The notes: a model not told the origin generated them from the sequence alone. A stretch of 64,000 nt of DNA from Rusavskia elegans (GCA_011316305.1 SAUG01000068.1:1-64000), one strand, 5' to 3'; shown: positions 10,100 through 22,109, counted from the stretch's first letter. Numbers and translations: made by a program.

Positions 10100-10690
10100 G
10101 ATAATAAAAAAATAGAGTAATAAATAAAAGACTAATAGTTTTAAAATAGTAAAAGTCGGTAGCTATTTATATTATTTATTTTAGAATATTAGTTTATAAA
10201 ATAGACTAGAAAGATTTAATTCTAAAAGTTTACTTCTATAAAAAATTTTAGATAAAAGTTAAAAAAGCTATAGTAGCGATTAAAAAACTAGATTTATTAA
10301 TAGATTTTATCGAGTTTATAATAAAAATTAATACTAGGTAGTATAAAATATATTTAGATAAATAGGCGCTTAATAAAATAGAACCTACTAAAAGAAAGTC
10401 TAGAGAAAATCTAATAGAATTTAATAATACCGAAATTAAAAAATTAAAAACTAAAGTTTATTACTTATATAAAAAAATAGAATACTTTAAAAAAAATTAT
10501 CTAATTAAAAAAATAACCGAAATAACTAAAATTTTTTTTAAAATAATAAAAGAATTATCCTATAAGTATATAGTAAAAAGCTGGTTAGCCTACTATAATA
10601 ATATTTACCCTATCTATCTATCGGATAAAGAAGAAATAGAATATTATTCTAAAAAACTAAAAAAAATATAGAAAATAAAACTAATAATCG
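10100..10690 (+). pseudogene. RIP-mutated Gag with CCHC zinc knuckle
   Basis: At 10,459-10,500 the frame reads Y-Y-L-Y-K-K-I-E-Y-F-K-K-N-Y. This has exactly the CX2CX4HX4C spacing with all three Cys codons (TGT to TAT) and the His codon (CAC to TAC) turned into Tyr. The frame stays open downstream with SWLAYYNN and LSDKEE, which resembles the end of ascomycete Gypsy Gag proteins (W-x-A-C-Y-x-D, then LSDKEG). The upstream boundary is approximate. The protein cannot be functional. Confidence 0.75.
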
Positions 10691-12263
10691 ATTTTAAATT
10701 ATATAAAACCGAAAAACCCTTTATAGTAATAATTAAAATTAAAATCGGAAGTTAATAGATAATAGCTTTTATAAATAGAAAAGAAAATAATAAAATTATA
10801 AAAGAATTTTATAATAAGATTATAGGATATCTCTATAGATAAATAATAAAAAATAATAGAATCTTCGATATCGAAGTTAATATAAAATATAAATTAATTA
10901 GAATAATAAATTTTACTATAATCGAAAGTTAGAAAAGTTATATTATTTTAGGAAATAAATAGAAAGAATCGATTTTAAAAAAACTAATAGAAAAAAATAC
11001 TATTAGTAAAAAAATAGAACTATAAATAATATATCTTCTAGCTAATAAAAACCTTTTATATAAAAAAATAGATATTATCTCTATAATAAATTACAACGAT
11101 ATTAAAGAATTAAATAAAAACTTTAAAAAAGACGGAAAAATTTAGAATATAAAAATCTAGAAGGAATACTATTACCTCTTTTAATAATTTATTAAAAAAT
11201 ATAATAAAAATAGAAAAATAATTTAATAATTTTAAATAAACTATATTAGGAAAATATATTAAAGCGTAGTTAAAACTATAGATAAAATCGAATACTATAA
11301 ATTAAACCAAGTCGACTAGAATAAAAAAGTACTAAATCTAGTATTTAGTATATAATCTAGAAATAAAAAATTTAATTAATATCTATCTTTATTATTATAG
11401 GACGAAATAGTTACTAAAAAATAAAATTTAATAAAACTATTAAAAGAACTAGAAATAACTTATAATATAGATATATAAATTAAATATAAAAACCGAAAAT
11501 AAAAAAGCTTTTAATTAGACTTTTTTTAGAATCCTATATTTTCTATAGGTTAAAAGAAGTTAAAATCTTTTAGAATTTAATCTAGATTATTAGAATTAAA
11601 TCTAGGTATTAATTTAATAGAAGCCTTTTACGCGGCTAGTATAAAACTAACAGAGAATTAAAACGTAACCGGATTATTAAATTTATTAAACTAAAATAGT
11701 ACGCGTTACTTTTAAATAATAAAATTACTTTTATATTTATCTAAAGCGCGATAATAAATAATAAAATATTTTTATTTACTAAAAAGTCGGTAGAAATCCG
11801 ATTTCTAGGCTAAATATTTATTACGAATTTTCTTTTCGGAATTAAAAAAAGACTCGATATAATAATAAACTTCGGAGTATTTATTAAAAATATCCGCGAT
11901 ATTAAAATAAAGTTTATTTTTTTTATTTTTAAAACGCTTCCCTATAAAGGTTAATAGAAATAAAGAAATAAAGAAATAATATATAGATAGTATTAGATAT
12001 TAGAAAATTATATAATTTCTAAACCTGAGTATATTTACTATAAATATTACTATTAACTTTAACCTTATATTTTTTTAAAAGATTATAAATATATAAAAAA
12101 TAAAGAAAAGATATTATAATTCCTTTTAACTAAATATAATAAAAAGACTTTAGTTAATTTCCCTTTCGAGAATATATAATAGAGATATTAATAAAAGAAG
12201 AAAAAAGAAAAGAAAAAAAGAATAAAATCCTTTTTATACCCCGTAGACGATTTTTAGGCTAGA

Positions 12264-12287
12264 TAAAAAGCGATATAGGAGGGATTA
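12264..12287 (+). other. Polypurine tract before the right LTR
   Basis: AAAAAGCGATATAGGAGGGA followed by TTA sits directly before the LTR start. This is the position and composition of the primer for second-strand synthesis in LTR elements. Confidence 0.6.
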
Positions 12288-12696
12288 TATTACGTCTACG
12301 ACTCTATAGAATTCTATAAAAGGATTAGTTAAATAAATAAACCTAATTATCTATAATTGTCTATAGCTAATATAGCCGCTCTTTTAGATAGGACTTTTAA
12401 TAGATAGCTATTTATTAGCTTTTACGGCTATTTTTACTATATATATCGCTTATTACTCCTATAGATAGTTTCTTTCGTTAGTCGTTAATATAATTATTAA
12501 ATACGTCTCTACTATTCTCTTTTTAATTATTTTATAATAAAGATACCTCGTAATATCGTAACCGTACTTCTATAGCTATATAGGATTAGTTATAATAACT
12601 TACGCTAGAATTCCCTTACTATTTAGTAGCTCGGACTACGTCTACGGCTGTAGCTAGACTCGAACGTAACGCCTTCTAATATACAGAGACGTTATA
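12288..12696 (+). repeat. Right LTR (409 bp)
   Basis: Full-length partner of 9,352-9,760; followed by the 5-bp target duplication TAGAC at 12,697-12,701. Confidence 0.9.
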
Positions 12697-12701
12697 TAGA
12701 C

Positions 12702-15009
12702 TAGCTTTATCTAGATTAAAAATATTAGATTTTTTTACTAGAATCTAACTAGATTAGGTCTAGCGTAGTTTATTAAATAGATATTCGACTTCTATTATTT
12801 TCGCTTTTAGCGGCGGCCGTTAAATTTTATTTTCGAATTAGATTATATAGATTTATTTTTAGATTATATATAGATCCTATTTTAGGCTATTTACTAAGTA
12901 GATATTCGTACTATAGATACTATTAGAATTCTAATCTATCGAAAATTCACTTTTTAGATTTTTAGATTATTTGGATTTTTAAATTATTTAGATTGAGATA
13001 GCTGTCAGCCGGTCTAATCTAAAAATCCATTTTAGGATTCGCTGATATAGTAATAAAGCCTTTTCTCTTTTTTTTATCTTTATCTTCTCTTTTACTTTTT
13101 CTTTTTCTATTTTCTTTTCGGTTTCTATCGCCGTCTACAGCGCCGCCTATACGTATAAAAACGAGAGAGATTAAACTATCGGCGGCGAGAATAGTAATAC
13201 TAGAGAAAGAAAAGTAGGAGGCGAAGGAGAAAATAGAATAAACTTAGGCTAGAAAGGGGAAAGTATAAAATAAAGAAGAAAAAAAGCCTCGAACTTTTAT
13301 ATTAGACGTACTATAAAAAAGCGCTATAAAGAAAAGATCTAGGAAAAATATTAAAGAGTATTTAGATAATAAATAAGCGTCGCAGCGGCAGCAGCGGTAG
13401 TAGAAACGGCGGAAATAATAATATAAATAATTAAATTTTATAAACGAATATTTAAATACTATATAATTATATAAAAAATTAAATTAAATATTATATATTT
13501 AACTAGATAAAAGGTTTTTCCGAGAATTTTTAGTAGTAAAATATTTTCTATAATCGAGGTAAATATCGACGAGGAAATACTATTTATCTAATTTAAATCG
13601 AATATACTAGATCTTTTTAGATTTTATAATACGTATATATAAATAAAAGATATAAAAATTATAACTTTGAAGTTTACGTAGTAGGTATATAGTATAAGAT
13701 TAAAATAGATAGTTAACGAAAAGAGATCTCTTTTAAATATTTAAAGGGGAAGAGATCTAAAATACGGAGTTAACTACTAAAAAATACTAAGCCCGCCGGA
13801 CGTAATAATCGAATTTTTTAATAATTAATATCAGATTTAAAAGCGATTTAATTTTTATAATTTCTATATCGTTCGAATATATTTAATAGGCTTTATAATT
13901 TATATATATAAAAGTTTATTTTTTAACGAAAAAATAGTATATAATATTGAATAGGTAAATTTAAATCTTTTTAGTAATCTAACCCCGTATAAGGCTCTAT
14001 AGTAAAGCTAGCTAAATTAAGCCGTTAAAACGATAATTTAGTCTACTTTAAATATAAAAAACTATTCTATTAAAACTTTTAATATTTCTTTAATTCTATT
14101 AATAATTAATAATAAATATCTATATAACTTTATTAGCTTTCTTTAGAAATAGAAATCTTTTATCGAATAGAAATTCTAACTTCCAGCTTTCTATACCTTC
14201 TAGAAAGGTAATTCCGAGGCGGGAAAAATTAATTATATTCGTTAAAAGTATAATATTATAAAATAGATTATAATCTATTATTATTAGTTTATATTAATAG
14301 TAGTTCTAAAATCTTCCCGCTTCGGAATTTCTCCCTGTAAAATAATTAAATTAAAGCAGCGATTCTTTATTAAAGCGATCGCCGTCTACTTTTCTATTTC
14401 CTATTTATACGCTTCCTATTCTATTATAATAAAGATAATAAAAGTATTATTATAGTCGTAATAAACTATCCGATTATCGTCTATAAAAAAAATAGTATAC
14501 TATTACTAGCTCGCTATATATATTATTTTCTATACTAGTAATTTTATAAAAAAAGATTTTATCGGATTACTATTAAAATATAATATTAGCTAGAATTCGC
14601 TATATAATATAAATATTATTAGTATTATAATATATAGTTTTATAATCAAATTCTATCTAATTATTTTTAATATAGTTAGAAATATTCTAAATATTATTAG
14701 AAAAATTATCCTTTTAATAAAAAGTTAAAAATTATAAAGGAATCGAATATACGTTCGTTTATTTTAATTATTTAAATATTTTACTATAAAGTTATAACTT
14801 CTAGATTATAAAACTTTATTATATTTATAGTAATATAGATAAATATACGGTATTTCTAAATCTTATAACTTATATAAAATTACGATAATAAAGTTATTAG
14901 GATAGAAACAATAGTAGTAATAGACGGAAAAAAAAAATTTATATATATATAAGCTAAAATACTATTATTTATATATAATAGTCGATAAATAGCTTTAACT
15001 ATAGTAATA
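12702..15009. other. Right arm of the MULE, content unidentified
   Basis: About 2.3 kb of AT-rich, RIP-scarred DNA belonging to the MULE but lying beyond its transposase. Less-mutated patches occur at 13,100-13,290 and 13,370-13,410 (purine-rich and GC-rich, including CAGCGGCAGCAGCGG). A pair of imperfect inverted AAATCC/GGATTT-type sequences lies at 12,950-13,040. Fragments of coding-like sequence appear on both strands but none could be assigned. It may hold a second transposon gene or captured host DNA. Confidence 0.5.
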
Positions 15010-15121
15010 GAGAGAGGTACTTATAATTAGGTATAGACCCCTGCGGAACTAATATAGCGTTTCCGCTTCTTGCGCCCGCTAAGGTCTTGCGATGGTTTCT
15101 TGCGCCCCGAAGACATAACGG
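15010..15121 (-). repeat. Right terminal inverted repeat of the MULE
   Basis: Reverse complement of 5,735-5,846 and the better preserved copy. It is followed by the 9-bp target duplication at 15,122-15,130. Confidence 0.9.
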
Positions 15122-15130
15122 GATTTCCCA
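15122..15130. repeat. Right 9-bp target-site duplication of the MULE
   Basis: GGATTTCCC, identical to 5,726-5,734. Confidence 0.9.
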
Positions 15131-16158
15131 CGAGTTATTGTTGTTGATCAATCCTGTCGGCCGTGCACTGGGGGCTCAGTACATCGTCAAACTGTTCAGC
15201 GCTACCAGGCACCACTTTCGGCTCAATTCCCCTGCCTTCTGTCCTCCCGCGCCATCAAGCTCGCTGACGACCTCGCTGCCATATCTGAATAGCGTCAAAA
15301 GTTACCTTAGGAGTTCAAAAAATCCAGCTCGTGAAGAACCGACAAAGTTCGCTAATATCAGTGGCAGGTATACATCGTCATATCGAGTCTCCACTAGGCA
15401 ATCTCTAAATCGACGATTTGACCTCCTATTCTCAAAACATTGCAGCCCTTTCCGAACAGCAGCTCAACCAATCCTCTCCTACATCGAACAGCTCGATCAT
15501 CGAAGCTATCAGCGTCCTCAAATCCCACTCTGCCCTGCCCAGCTATTGTTCGCATCGCAAAAGGTCTTGAAGGTATGGAGGAGGGCGAGCGTGGGTCTTC
15601 GTGTACCATCGAGGGCTTGCGGTATTTCTTACTCCCAGGAGCAGATTCGAGCTCTTTGCTTTGAATTTTGAGCTTTCTACCCTGTTTTGCTTGGCTTGGC
15701 CATGCGACGACGCGCTTTCTGAGCCGGAGGACGAATAATCTGCAGATGCTTGGTCCTGTTCTGATTGCTCGGGAGATGGTTGATCATGATTTGACTGTTC
15801 GGAAGACAGCTGCCAGTGTTTTGATGATTCGAAAAACGCTTCGCCGTGATTTGATCGATCCAAAGCTATATCGGGTGTCTGCTACCTGTAGTTGATCGAG
15901 ATCCTTGCCGTTGTCGTCGTCCGCTCCTATATTCTCGAAAACTATGGCTTTTCCATGACTGAAGTGTTCTAAGCTGAGTTCCGCACTGAGATCGGTGGTC
16001 TTCAGATACGTGGGCTGCAACCTTGCTGCCCTCTGATACATGACGTGCGTTTTCTACGCTAGCCGTACTATTCTGTTGTCGTCAACATACGCTTTGCCCA
16101 CACTGCAACCCTCATCTTCTATCTATTACGCCACATCGACGTGCTATTTGTCAATATC
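15131..16158. other. No confident gene; possible gene relics
   Basis: Composition returns to normal right after the MULE. Several short Ser/Gln-rich frames overlap on both strands (for example 15,543-15,863 and 15,784-16,041 on minus), none with a recognisable domain or consistent introns. Worn coding sequence is possible. Confidence 0.4.
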
Positions 16159-18232
16159 ATGACAACCTCTACTCTCAAGCACAAGATGACGAGTGATTTC
16201 CGACAATCCAAGTCTCGCCGAGTCGACGACTCTGATGCAATGAGGTACGCCTTTTCATATCATCTGCTGAAGCTCACTTCGATAACAACCTAAGGTACAG
16301 TCCAGAGGGTCTCACCCCTCAACCATTTCCTACTCTGGCTATTGGGCCTGGCAGTACCACGGATTTTGATAGCCTGATCCCTGAACTACCGGTTTACCAA
16401 CAGAAGATCGACCTGATCAGCCTGTACACGGAATGGAGGAGCACCCGAGCGAGCGCAGAGGTTGAAACCTACTACCTGAAATGGAGAGAGGTATGTTATA
16501 CTGCCTGTCGTTAGTGATTTGGATGCTTATGGAAACCAGTTGTCGCAGATTTCAATGGAACAATTCAACGACCTGATTAACGGCCAAGTCAACAGACCAC
16601 AAGGAATTGTAACTAAACAGTATGATGCTCGCCTATCAATCACTGCCATAGAGATTCATCTTCGTTTACTCTTAAACAGTACGAATGCATCTCGAGCGCT
16701 CAAAGCTGTCGTGACCTTTCATGACCTTTTCATGGAAGCCCAGCTTCAAAGCTTACATGAATTTGCACTCAAGGCCCAGAAGAAGATCCTTGATTACATC
16801 ACTCTCTCGCATATCCTTTGTAAGTATCAAGCTATCGTCCTCCTTCCAATATTCGTCCACTGACGTCAACAGTGAAAATGGCAGGGGAAAAAATGGACCG
16901 AAGGCTCCCGAAGCACAAGGATTGGTTTGCCAGTGCGGCAAAGTCTCTGACCCACGGGATCATTCAAGAAGCATCCATTACTCAGGATAACAACCCGTCC
17001 ATATCGTCCGAGACCAACATAACAACCACAGCATCCCAAAACCAGAAAGATTCGCCACCTCCGACACTGTCAGCACCCATCCTGAAAACGTCACCTGTCG
17101 AAGACGTTGATGACGAAAGTGCATAAGGCGGTAGGGAGCATGGAAGTAAAAATCAAGGACAGTGTTCCACAATGGAAGGAGCTCGTGGATGTCAACGGAG
17201 TCAAGATCAAATTGGAAGAGGCAATCCTGTACCCAACAAGAAAGCCCGACATGTACAAACATGTACAAAGCAATGGCCTCCTCCTGTTCGGTCCTCCGGG
17301 TTGTGGGAAAACCATCCTCGTCCAGAGTCTTGTTCGAGAATCTGGATGCAGTCTGCTCAATGTAACACCAGGTGCCCTGTTCTCGAAATGGCAGGGCAAT
17401 ACGGAGAAGTAAGTGATCAGCAGTCCGATATGATGCTTGCTTACGGTATACCAGGACTGTGGACGTACTGTTCGCCAAGGCGCGGGCGATTGCACCTTGT
17501 GTGATATTCATCGATGAGATTGACGCCATGGTCCGAGAACGGAGTGACACCGATACGAACAGTGTTGCTTTTACAAAAGCGGAGTTCCTACAGAAATGGT
17601 CTGAGCTAAAGGGTTCTGGGGTCATTGTCATTGGGACGACCAGCATTCCCGAGTCAATTGACGCGGCTTTCCACCGACGTATGGGAAAGCAAATATACCT
17701 GGGACCGCCACCTACAAAGGCAAGGTTAGCCCTGTTGATGTCAAGTTGCAACCAGCTCGCCGTCCACAAGATTACAAAGAGTGACTTCAACGACTTGGCT
17801 GTAAACAAGTCTACACAGGGCCTGACATGTGATGAGATCGTTCGCGGGGTTACGTGTGTGGTGGAAATCCTATGCAATGAAACAATGAAAGCCGGTTGGT
17901 TCATCAAGGTCGTCAGTCATTACTTGATTACTTGTGTATGGTGCTGATGGAATCTATAGTGTTCGGACACAGACCCTGGAGGCGAAGCATTCGAACGGTG
18001 TGTGCTAGGTATACAAGAGGGACGGTACTTCAGCAAGGATCAGGTACAGGGGCCTGGATTCTGTGCCAGACCACGACTGTTGACTGTGGATATGCTGAAT
18101 AATTATTTCACCAACATAGCACCGAGAAAGAGCTGCACCAAAGATGTAGTCGATCGATTCAAAGCGTTCGAAGGACTGCATTCGATGGCATCGAAGAAGG
18201 GTCCTGGTGGTCCAGATGGTCTAGAGATATAG
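16159..18232 (+). CDS. AAA-family ATPase, multi-exon, with an unexplained frame break near 17,090-17,160
   Basis: Exons: 16,159-16,244; 16,295-16,490; 16,540 (or 16,549)-16,819; 16,873 to about 17,100; about 17,130-17,408; 17,455-17,908; 17,960-18,232. Most introns have good donors (GTACGC, GTATGT, GTAAGT, GTAAGT); the last has only GTCGTC or GTCAGT. The ATPase core has Walker A GPPGCGKT at 17,290-17,313 and Walker B IFIDEIDAM near 17,502-17,528. It then shows GTTSIPESIDAAFHRRM, like the N-T-x-P and arginine-finger regions of the Vps4/katanin/Msp1 clade. The N-terminal about 220 residues are not recognised. Between the Ser/Thr-rich linker and the ATPase core the frame shifts by one base and no good donor explains it. 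The gene is therefore either frameshifted or uses a weak splice site. It lies 1 kb from the MULE. Confidence 0.7.
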
Positions 18233-18731
18233 GATGATGGCGTTGCAAACTACTGGCATGATGGCTTCGATCAAGTTGACTGGTCTTCTGTCATAGTATA
18301 GGCATTGAGCTCATTCAAATATGTCTGTGGGAGGGAACAAAGAGTGTACATTTAAAATCGGAGTATGTACATGCTATGCCTCAAGATATGCCAGAGGCAA
18401 GGCCTGTAGTGGAGAGGAAGCCTCCAGCAATTGACAACCACAATTGAAAATATCTGAATGGTCGAACATGAAGTTGAATCGAAGATATAACACCTGGATT
18501 GACCATTCCAATGCCACCGTCGGTCTCACAACCACATACGCCCCAAACTGCTCGTAGCGTATCATGATCCTCGTGAAGCTGTCAACCTTGCACCCATCTC
18601 GGCGAATACACTGTCGTCGATCACCGGCATGTCGTTCATGCTATATCGGTACCCGTCGACATCAGAGTCTCCATCTGTAGAGTGTTGACAGGCATCCTTG
18701 GAACCTGAGTCTCAATTAGCACATTGACCCC
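18233..18731. other. Intergenic between convergent genes; nothing recognised
   Basis: About 500 bases of 3' flanking sequence between the AAA ATPase (plus) and the small gene at 18,732 (minus). No further coding or RNA signal is seen. Confidence 0.5.
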
Positions 18732-19270
18732 TTACATCTCAGGCTGTCGAACGGGATTCATACCGGCTTTAATCTTCTCGGGAGTCTTCATAGAACCGTT
18801 AAGCAGGGCGTCCTGTAGGTCTTTGCCGCATTGCATGAGCTGCTCAACCAGGTCGTCGTCCGGGGACCCCTCAGACCTCAATAGCTGCTCCACGAATTCC
18901 AGAAATTCTCGTGAGGCTTTGCGTTGTGCGTCGTTGAGTGGAGGCGCTTGGTTGCCGGATCGTGGCCCAGGTTCAGGAGGGGGTTCCATTGCATTGGCGG
19001 CAGCATCGATGTTCTTGGTACCGTCTTCTAGCTCGTCGAGTAGCCTGGTGGAAAGACGATCCCCCGAGGCTTCGACGGCAGTATGGATTGCTAACTGCTT
19101 CTTGAGCAGTTCCACAAAATCCTCCATTTGATCGCACTATGTCATTGTAAGCACAGCTCTCGTGAGATAGGGTGATGCTTACCTGGGTGCGCTCAACTAC
19201 CCCCTTGATTACCCTGAAGAGGATGGTGAGCTCTCGGTCAAAGGCAGCTGTTAGATGATGAAGGCGGTGG
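18732..19270 (-). CDS. Unrecognised helical acidic protein, 5' end uncertain
   Basis: Exon 19,136-18,732 is open and contains MEDFVELLKKQLAIHT, an acidic Pro-rich linker, and a helical C-terminal region. A 46-bp intron (19,182-19,137; CAG|GTAAGC, acceptor CATAG) joins it in frame to an upstream exon reading AAFDRELTILFRVIKGVVERTQ-like sequence from about 19,183 to 19,260. That exon is longer than a simple initiator exon and its own start was not found. Another acceptor-like CACGTAG lies near 19,275. No domain is recognised. Without the upstream exon, an internal ATG at 19,127 would give 131 aa. Confidence 0.5.
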
Positions 19271-20803
19271 TTCTACGTGACAGGCCACCATCACCATTTT
19301 GCGAATAGAAGCGGTGTTAATGGCTTGTAGAATGAAGATCTGCCTCGGTGTGGTAAGTTTATGGGTGGCAGGCCAAATGTGCAGAATCGGGTGGATTTGA
19401 TGCTAAGTTCTAAAGCTATGAATACCTGCTTTTGCGCCTCAATTTGGCACTAGGCCAAATTCGGCCTAATAGCGCGGCTGCGTCTACGAGCGAAGAACCT
19501 TACCACCTCACAGACTTATACTCCAGAGAAGTCACAGAGTGGCGACAAAGTAGCAAGACAGCACCTACAATGTATGAAGTGGGTTTTCCTCTGCCAGCTG
19601 ACCCCATTGATCGAAGGGCAGGATGAGCAAGCAAATCACCCTAGACGGACCGTGTACCGCTTCCCCCAGAGACATCAGACCCGGATCCTCCAAGTTTCCC
19701 CAAAGCAGCTCATCAGCATTACAACCGACATGAGCACTCATCAGATCCCCCAGCACAACGTTAGACCCTGTTTCTACACCCCCTTCGAACGATCTCAATA
19801 CTTGTAAAGAATGGCCTTGAGAAGCTGTCAATGGCCCTGTCAGATGATACGCATGCCAGCGACGCAGCCGAATCAACTCACCTGACCGCCAAAACCTTCG
19901 TGATCGGTCTCCCCATTTGCCTCAGCCTCACGTCGCGAAACCCTCCCCAAGAAGAGAGCCTGGAGAATGCCTGTGGAAGCGCTTGGCATAGGAGCGGGAT
20001 GGAATGGATAAAGGATTCATTTGGAGGTACCACATTTGTCGTGAAGTCGATGATTACACTGACGTTGCTGTTGATATCTACAGGACATTCATCAAGCTGA
20101 ACACATGAGATGCCTTTCTTGACTTCGACTTTCATCATTCCATCACATTCCAGACTCTTGATTGACACACTTTCATCACGAACGAGCAGGAGACACACTC
20201 CATTTACCTCTACGCCACCAGATGCATGCCTTACCACCTTCGTCTTTGGAGATTCTATCGTCCCGGCCGCCAAAGAGGAGCCTGGATGACCGATGACCCA
20301 GCTCCATGAAAACCTCACAGTACGTTCTTCTCGCGAAACCCTTCATTGCGCGTCTGGATGACGTGGTTTCATAACAACTCCACAGGAGAGGTTTCCTTCT
20401 CCTATCAATTTGTCCAGTCATGATTCTCCTTTTATATGGCACATCTCCAGTCGCGACGAGAGACCTGGATGACGTGGCTTCATGACAATTCTACATACAG
20501 CCTTCCAGTATACTCCTTCATCAACGTATCCAGACGAAGTCATCGATCTATTTCGGGAACACCATCACTCGCAACGGCAACCAAAGCCTCAATCGACGCC
20601 GCTTTAGAATGATGTGGTAGGAAATTCCTTCGTTTCGTCTCTTTACCAAGTTGTTCATCACCTCAAAACTACTTCTTATTACTTTTCATCTGTATCTTCA
20701 ATGAGACACTAACCACACTAGCGTGGCGGGCCTGTCTACTTAAACAGTCCCATCTTCCTCTCTCTTCCTCTTTCCTCCATCATCCTTACACAGTCCGACA
20801 TCT
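19271..20803. other. No confident gene; one coding-like minus frame at 19,878-20,318
   Basis: The minus frame 20,318-19,878 (146 codons) has a plausible amino-acid mix but no domain, no clear start context and no splice partners that I trust. The rest is unstructured. The stretch 20,640-20,800 is T/C-rich. Confidence 0.35.
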
Positions 20804-22109
20804 CTAATCTTCATTGACATCCATTATATACATTAGCTTCCCACTTTCACACCTTGGCATAGTCACATCAGGCAACGTGTCAAAGCTATATACTTCCTTA
20901 CAACTGTTAATGGCGTTGCGCTTGTCGTCAAGATCCTGTGCAACGATATCATAAAGGCTATTTGGTTTATCAGGGTAATATCTGAAGTAGGATTTGGTTT
21001 GTATGAATATCCAATTGCAGTGAGGGTATACAGCAATCGACACCTCGATGTAGGATATCGCTGTCACGATTGTTCGCGGCTTGATATATACTTGGAGATA
21101 ATTCCAAACGAGTGGTAAACCGATGATAGATGCGATGTGAAGCGCTTTATAAGGTCTCTGGGTTGACACCAGTTACGAATGCCACGTCTAGCTGGAGCAG
21201 TGATTCTTAAACCGCTACCTTCTGCTTTTGATGTTTCATCATCAGTATTCACCATCTCCACGGACTGTTTCCATTACCTTGTGATGTGATGCTTACAATG
21301 GTTTGCCCTTGCACGACCCTCTCAAGTGGCCCTCCTTGAGTTCGTCAACTGGAAATTTGGAGACATCGTAATAGGCAGGCAAAGCTCGGCGTACCAACTG
21401 AAAAACCAATAGATTTACCAGAGACAAAATCGATCTATCCATTTGCATGCAGTCGAGGTATCGAGATTCAATGCAGCGTTCTTACTTGTTCAACACTGTG
21501 GCTTTGCTACAGACTCCTTTCCTGAATGACTTGCCATACTTTCACTATCGTTTGAAGGGAGCTCTAACCTTCCTCCTTCCATTATGGCGATCGGATACAG
21601 ATACAGCCAGAGATGGTTATAAACGCATAGGCGTACTAGAACATTATTTTATACGCAAAACTGCCGCCAGATGGCTCTCACAGTTCAAAGAAGCGGAAGC
21701 TATAGACATGCGCCCGAGTAGCTTATTCGGCGGACAGGGCACTCGATACCTCGATTGACACTCACATCGATTTCCCTGCCAAGGCAAGGGAATAGATGTC
21801 TGAGCCGCATCACCGAGCAAGCCTCGTCATACACAGTCACAACGACCGCCCGGTCTGGAGCCGGATCTACAGGTATAGTGTGGCTGTTCACTGTAAGACC
21901 TAAGTAAGCTGAATTGGCAAGCAGGGCAACTTTTTCCACTGGGAATTGCATCTCAAAATTGCAGTACGTAGATTTCTAGGCTGTCTCCGACTTGCTGCTA
22001 GGTAGGTTAACCAACCCGTTGGTATATATCTCCAAGACTTCCAATTTACGTTTTTTAATTTGGCAGCGAAGTTTTCAAGTTGCATGGTTTCATTTTCCTG
22101 TACTGGCAT
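20804..22109 (-). pseudogene. Possible decayed or many-exon gene, unrecognised
   Basis: Pieces of coding-like sequence lie on the minus strand. Near 22,085-21,700, an exon ending LENFAAKLKN can splice through an intron starting GTAAAT and ending CCTAG to KSTYCNFEMQF and onward to LGREID, followed by a GTGAGT donor. At 21,169-20,804 a second frame reads like a real protein segment. About 500 bases between them hold no defensible exon. No family was recognised, and decay is as likely as an unusual exon structure. Confidence 0.3.

Larger units (their letters stand above)
9352..12696 (+). mobile_element. Nested Ty3/Gypsy-like LTR retrotransposon, short (3,345 bp), RIP-inactivated
   Basis: Two direct repeats of exactly 409 bp (9,352-9,760 and 12,288-12,696) begin TGTTAC or TATTAC and end TTATA (ancestrally probably TTACA). 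The 5-bp sequence TAGAC lies directly outside both (9,347-9,351 and 12,697-12,701). A purine-rich tract sits directly before the right LTR. The internal region is only 2,527 bp. A Gag with a zinc knuckle can be traced, but reverse transcriptase and integrase could not be found. The element is therefore probably non-autonomous or internally deleted. It inserted into the MULE. Confidence 0.9.
5735..15121 (+). mobile_element. RIP-inactivated Mutator-like (MULE) DNA transposon, about 6.0 kb without its insertion
   Basis: The ends are near-perfect inverted repeats beginning CGTTATRTCTTCGGGGCG. The 9-bp sequence GGATTTCCC occurs directly outside both ends (5,726-5,734 and 15,122-15,130). A 9-bp target duplication with TIRs of about 100 bp is the hallmark of MULEs. 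A broken MULE-type transposase lies inside (see 6,840-7,860). Removing the nested LTR element and its 5-bp duplication leaves 6,037 bp. The interior is AT-rich with almost no CA or TG dinucleotides, the RIP signature, and no long open frame survives. Plus orientation is taken from the transposase. Confidence 0.9.

Noticed and set aside
15087..15671. 194-codon open frame beginning inside the right MULE inverted repeat
   Set aside because: Its first 12 codons are TIR sequence and the rest has no domain; competing coding-like frames lie on the other strand. It looks like chance.
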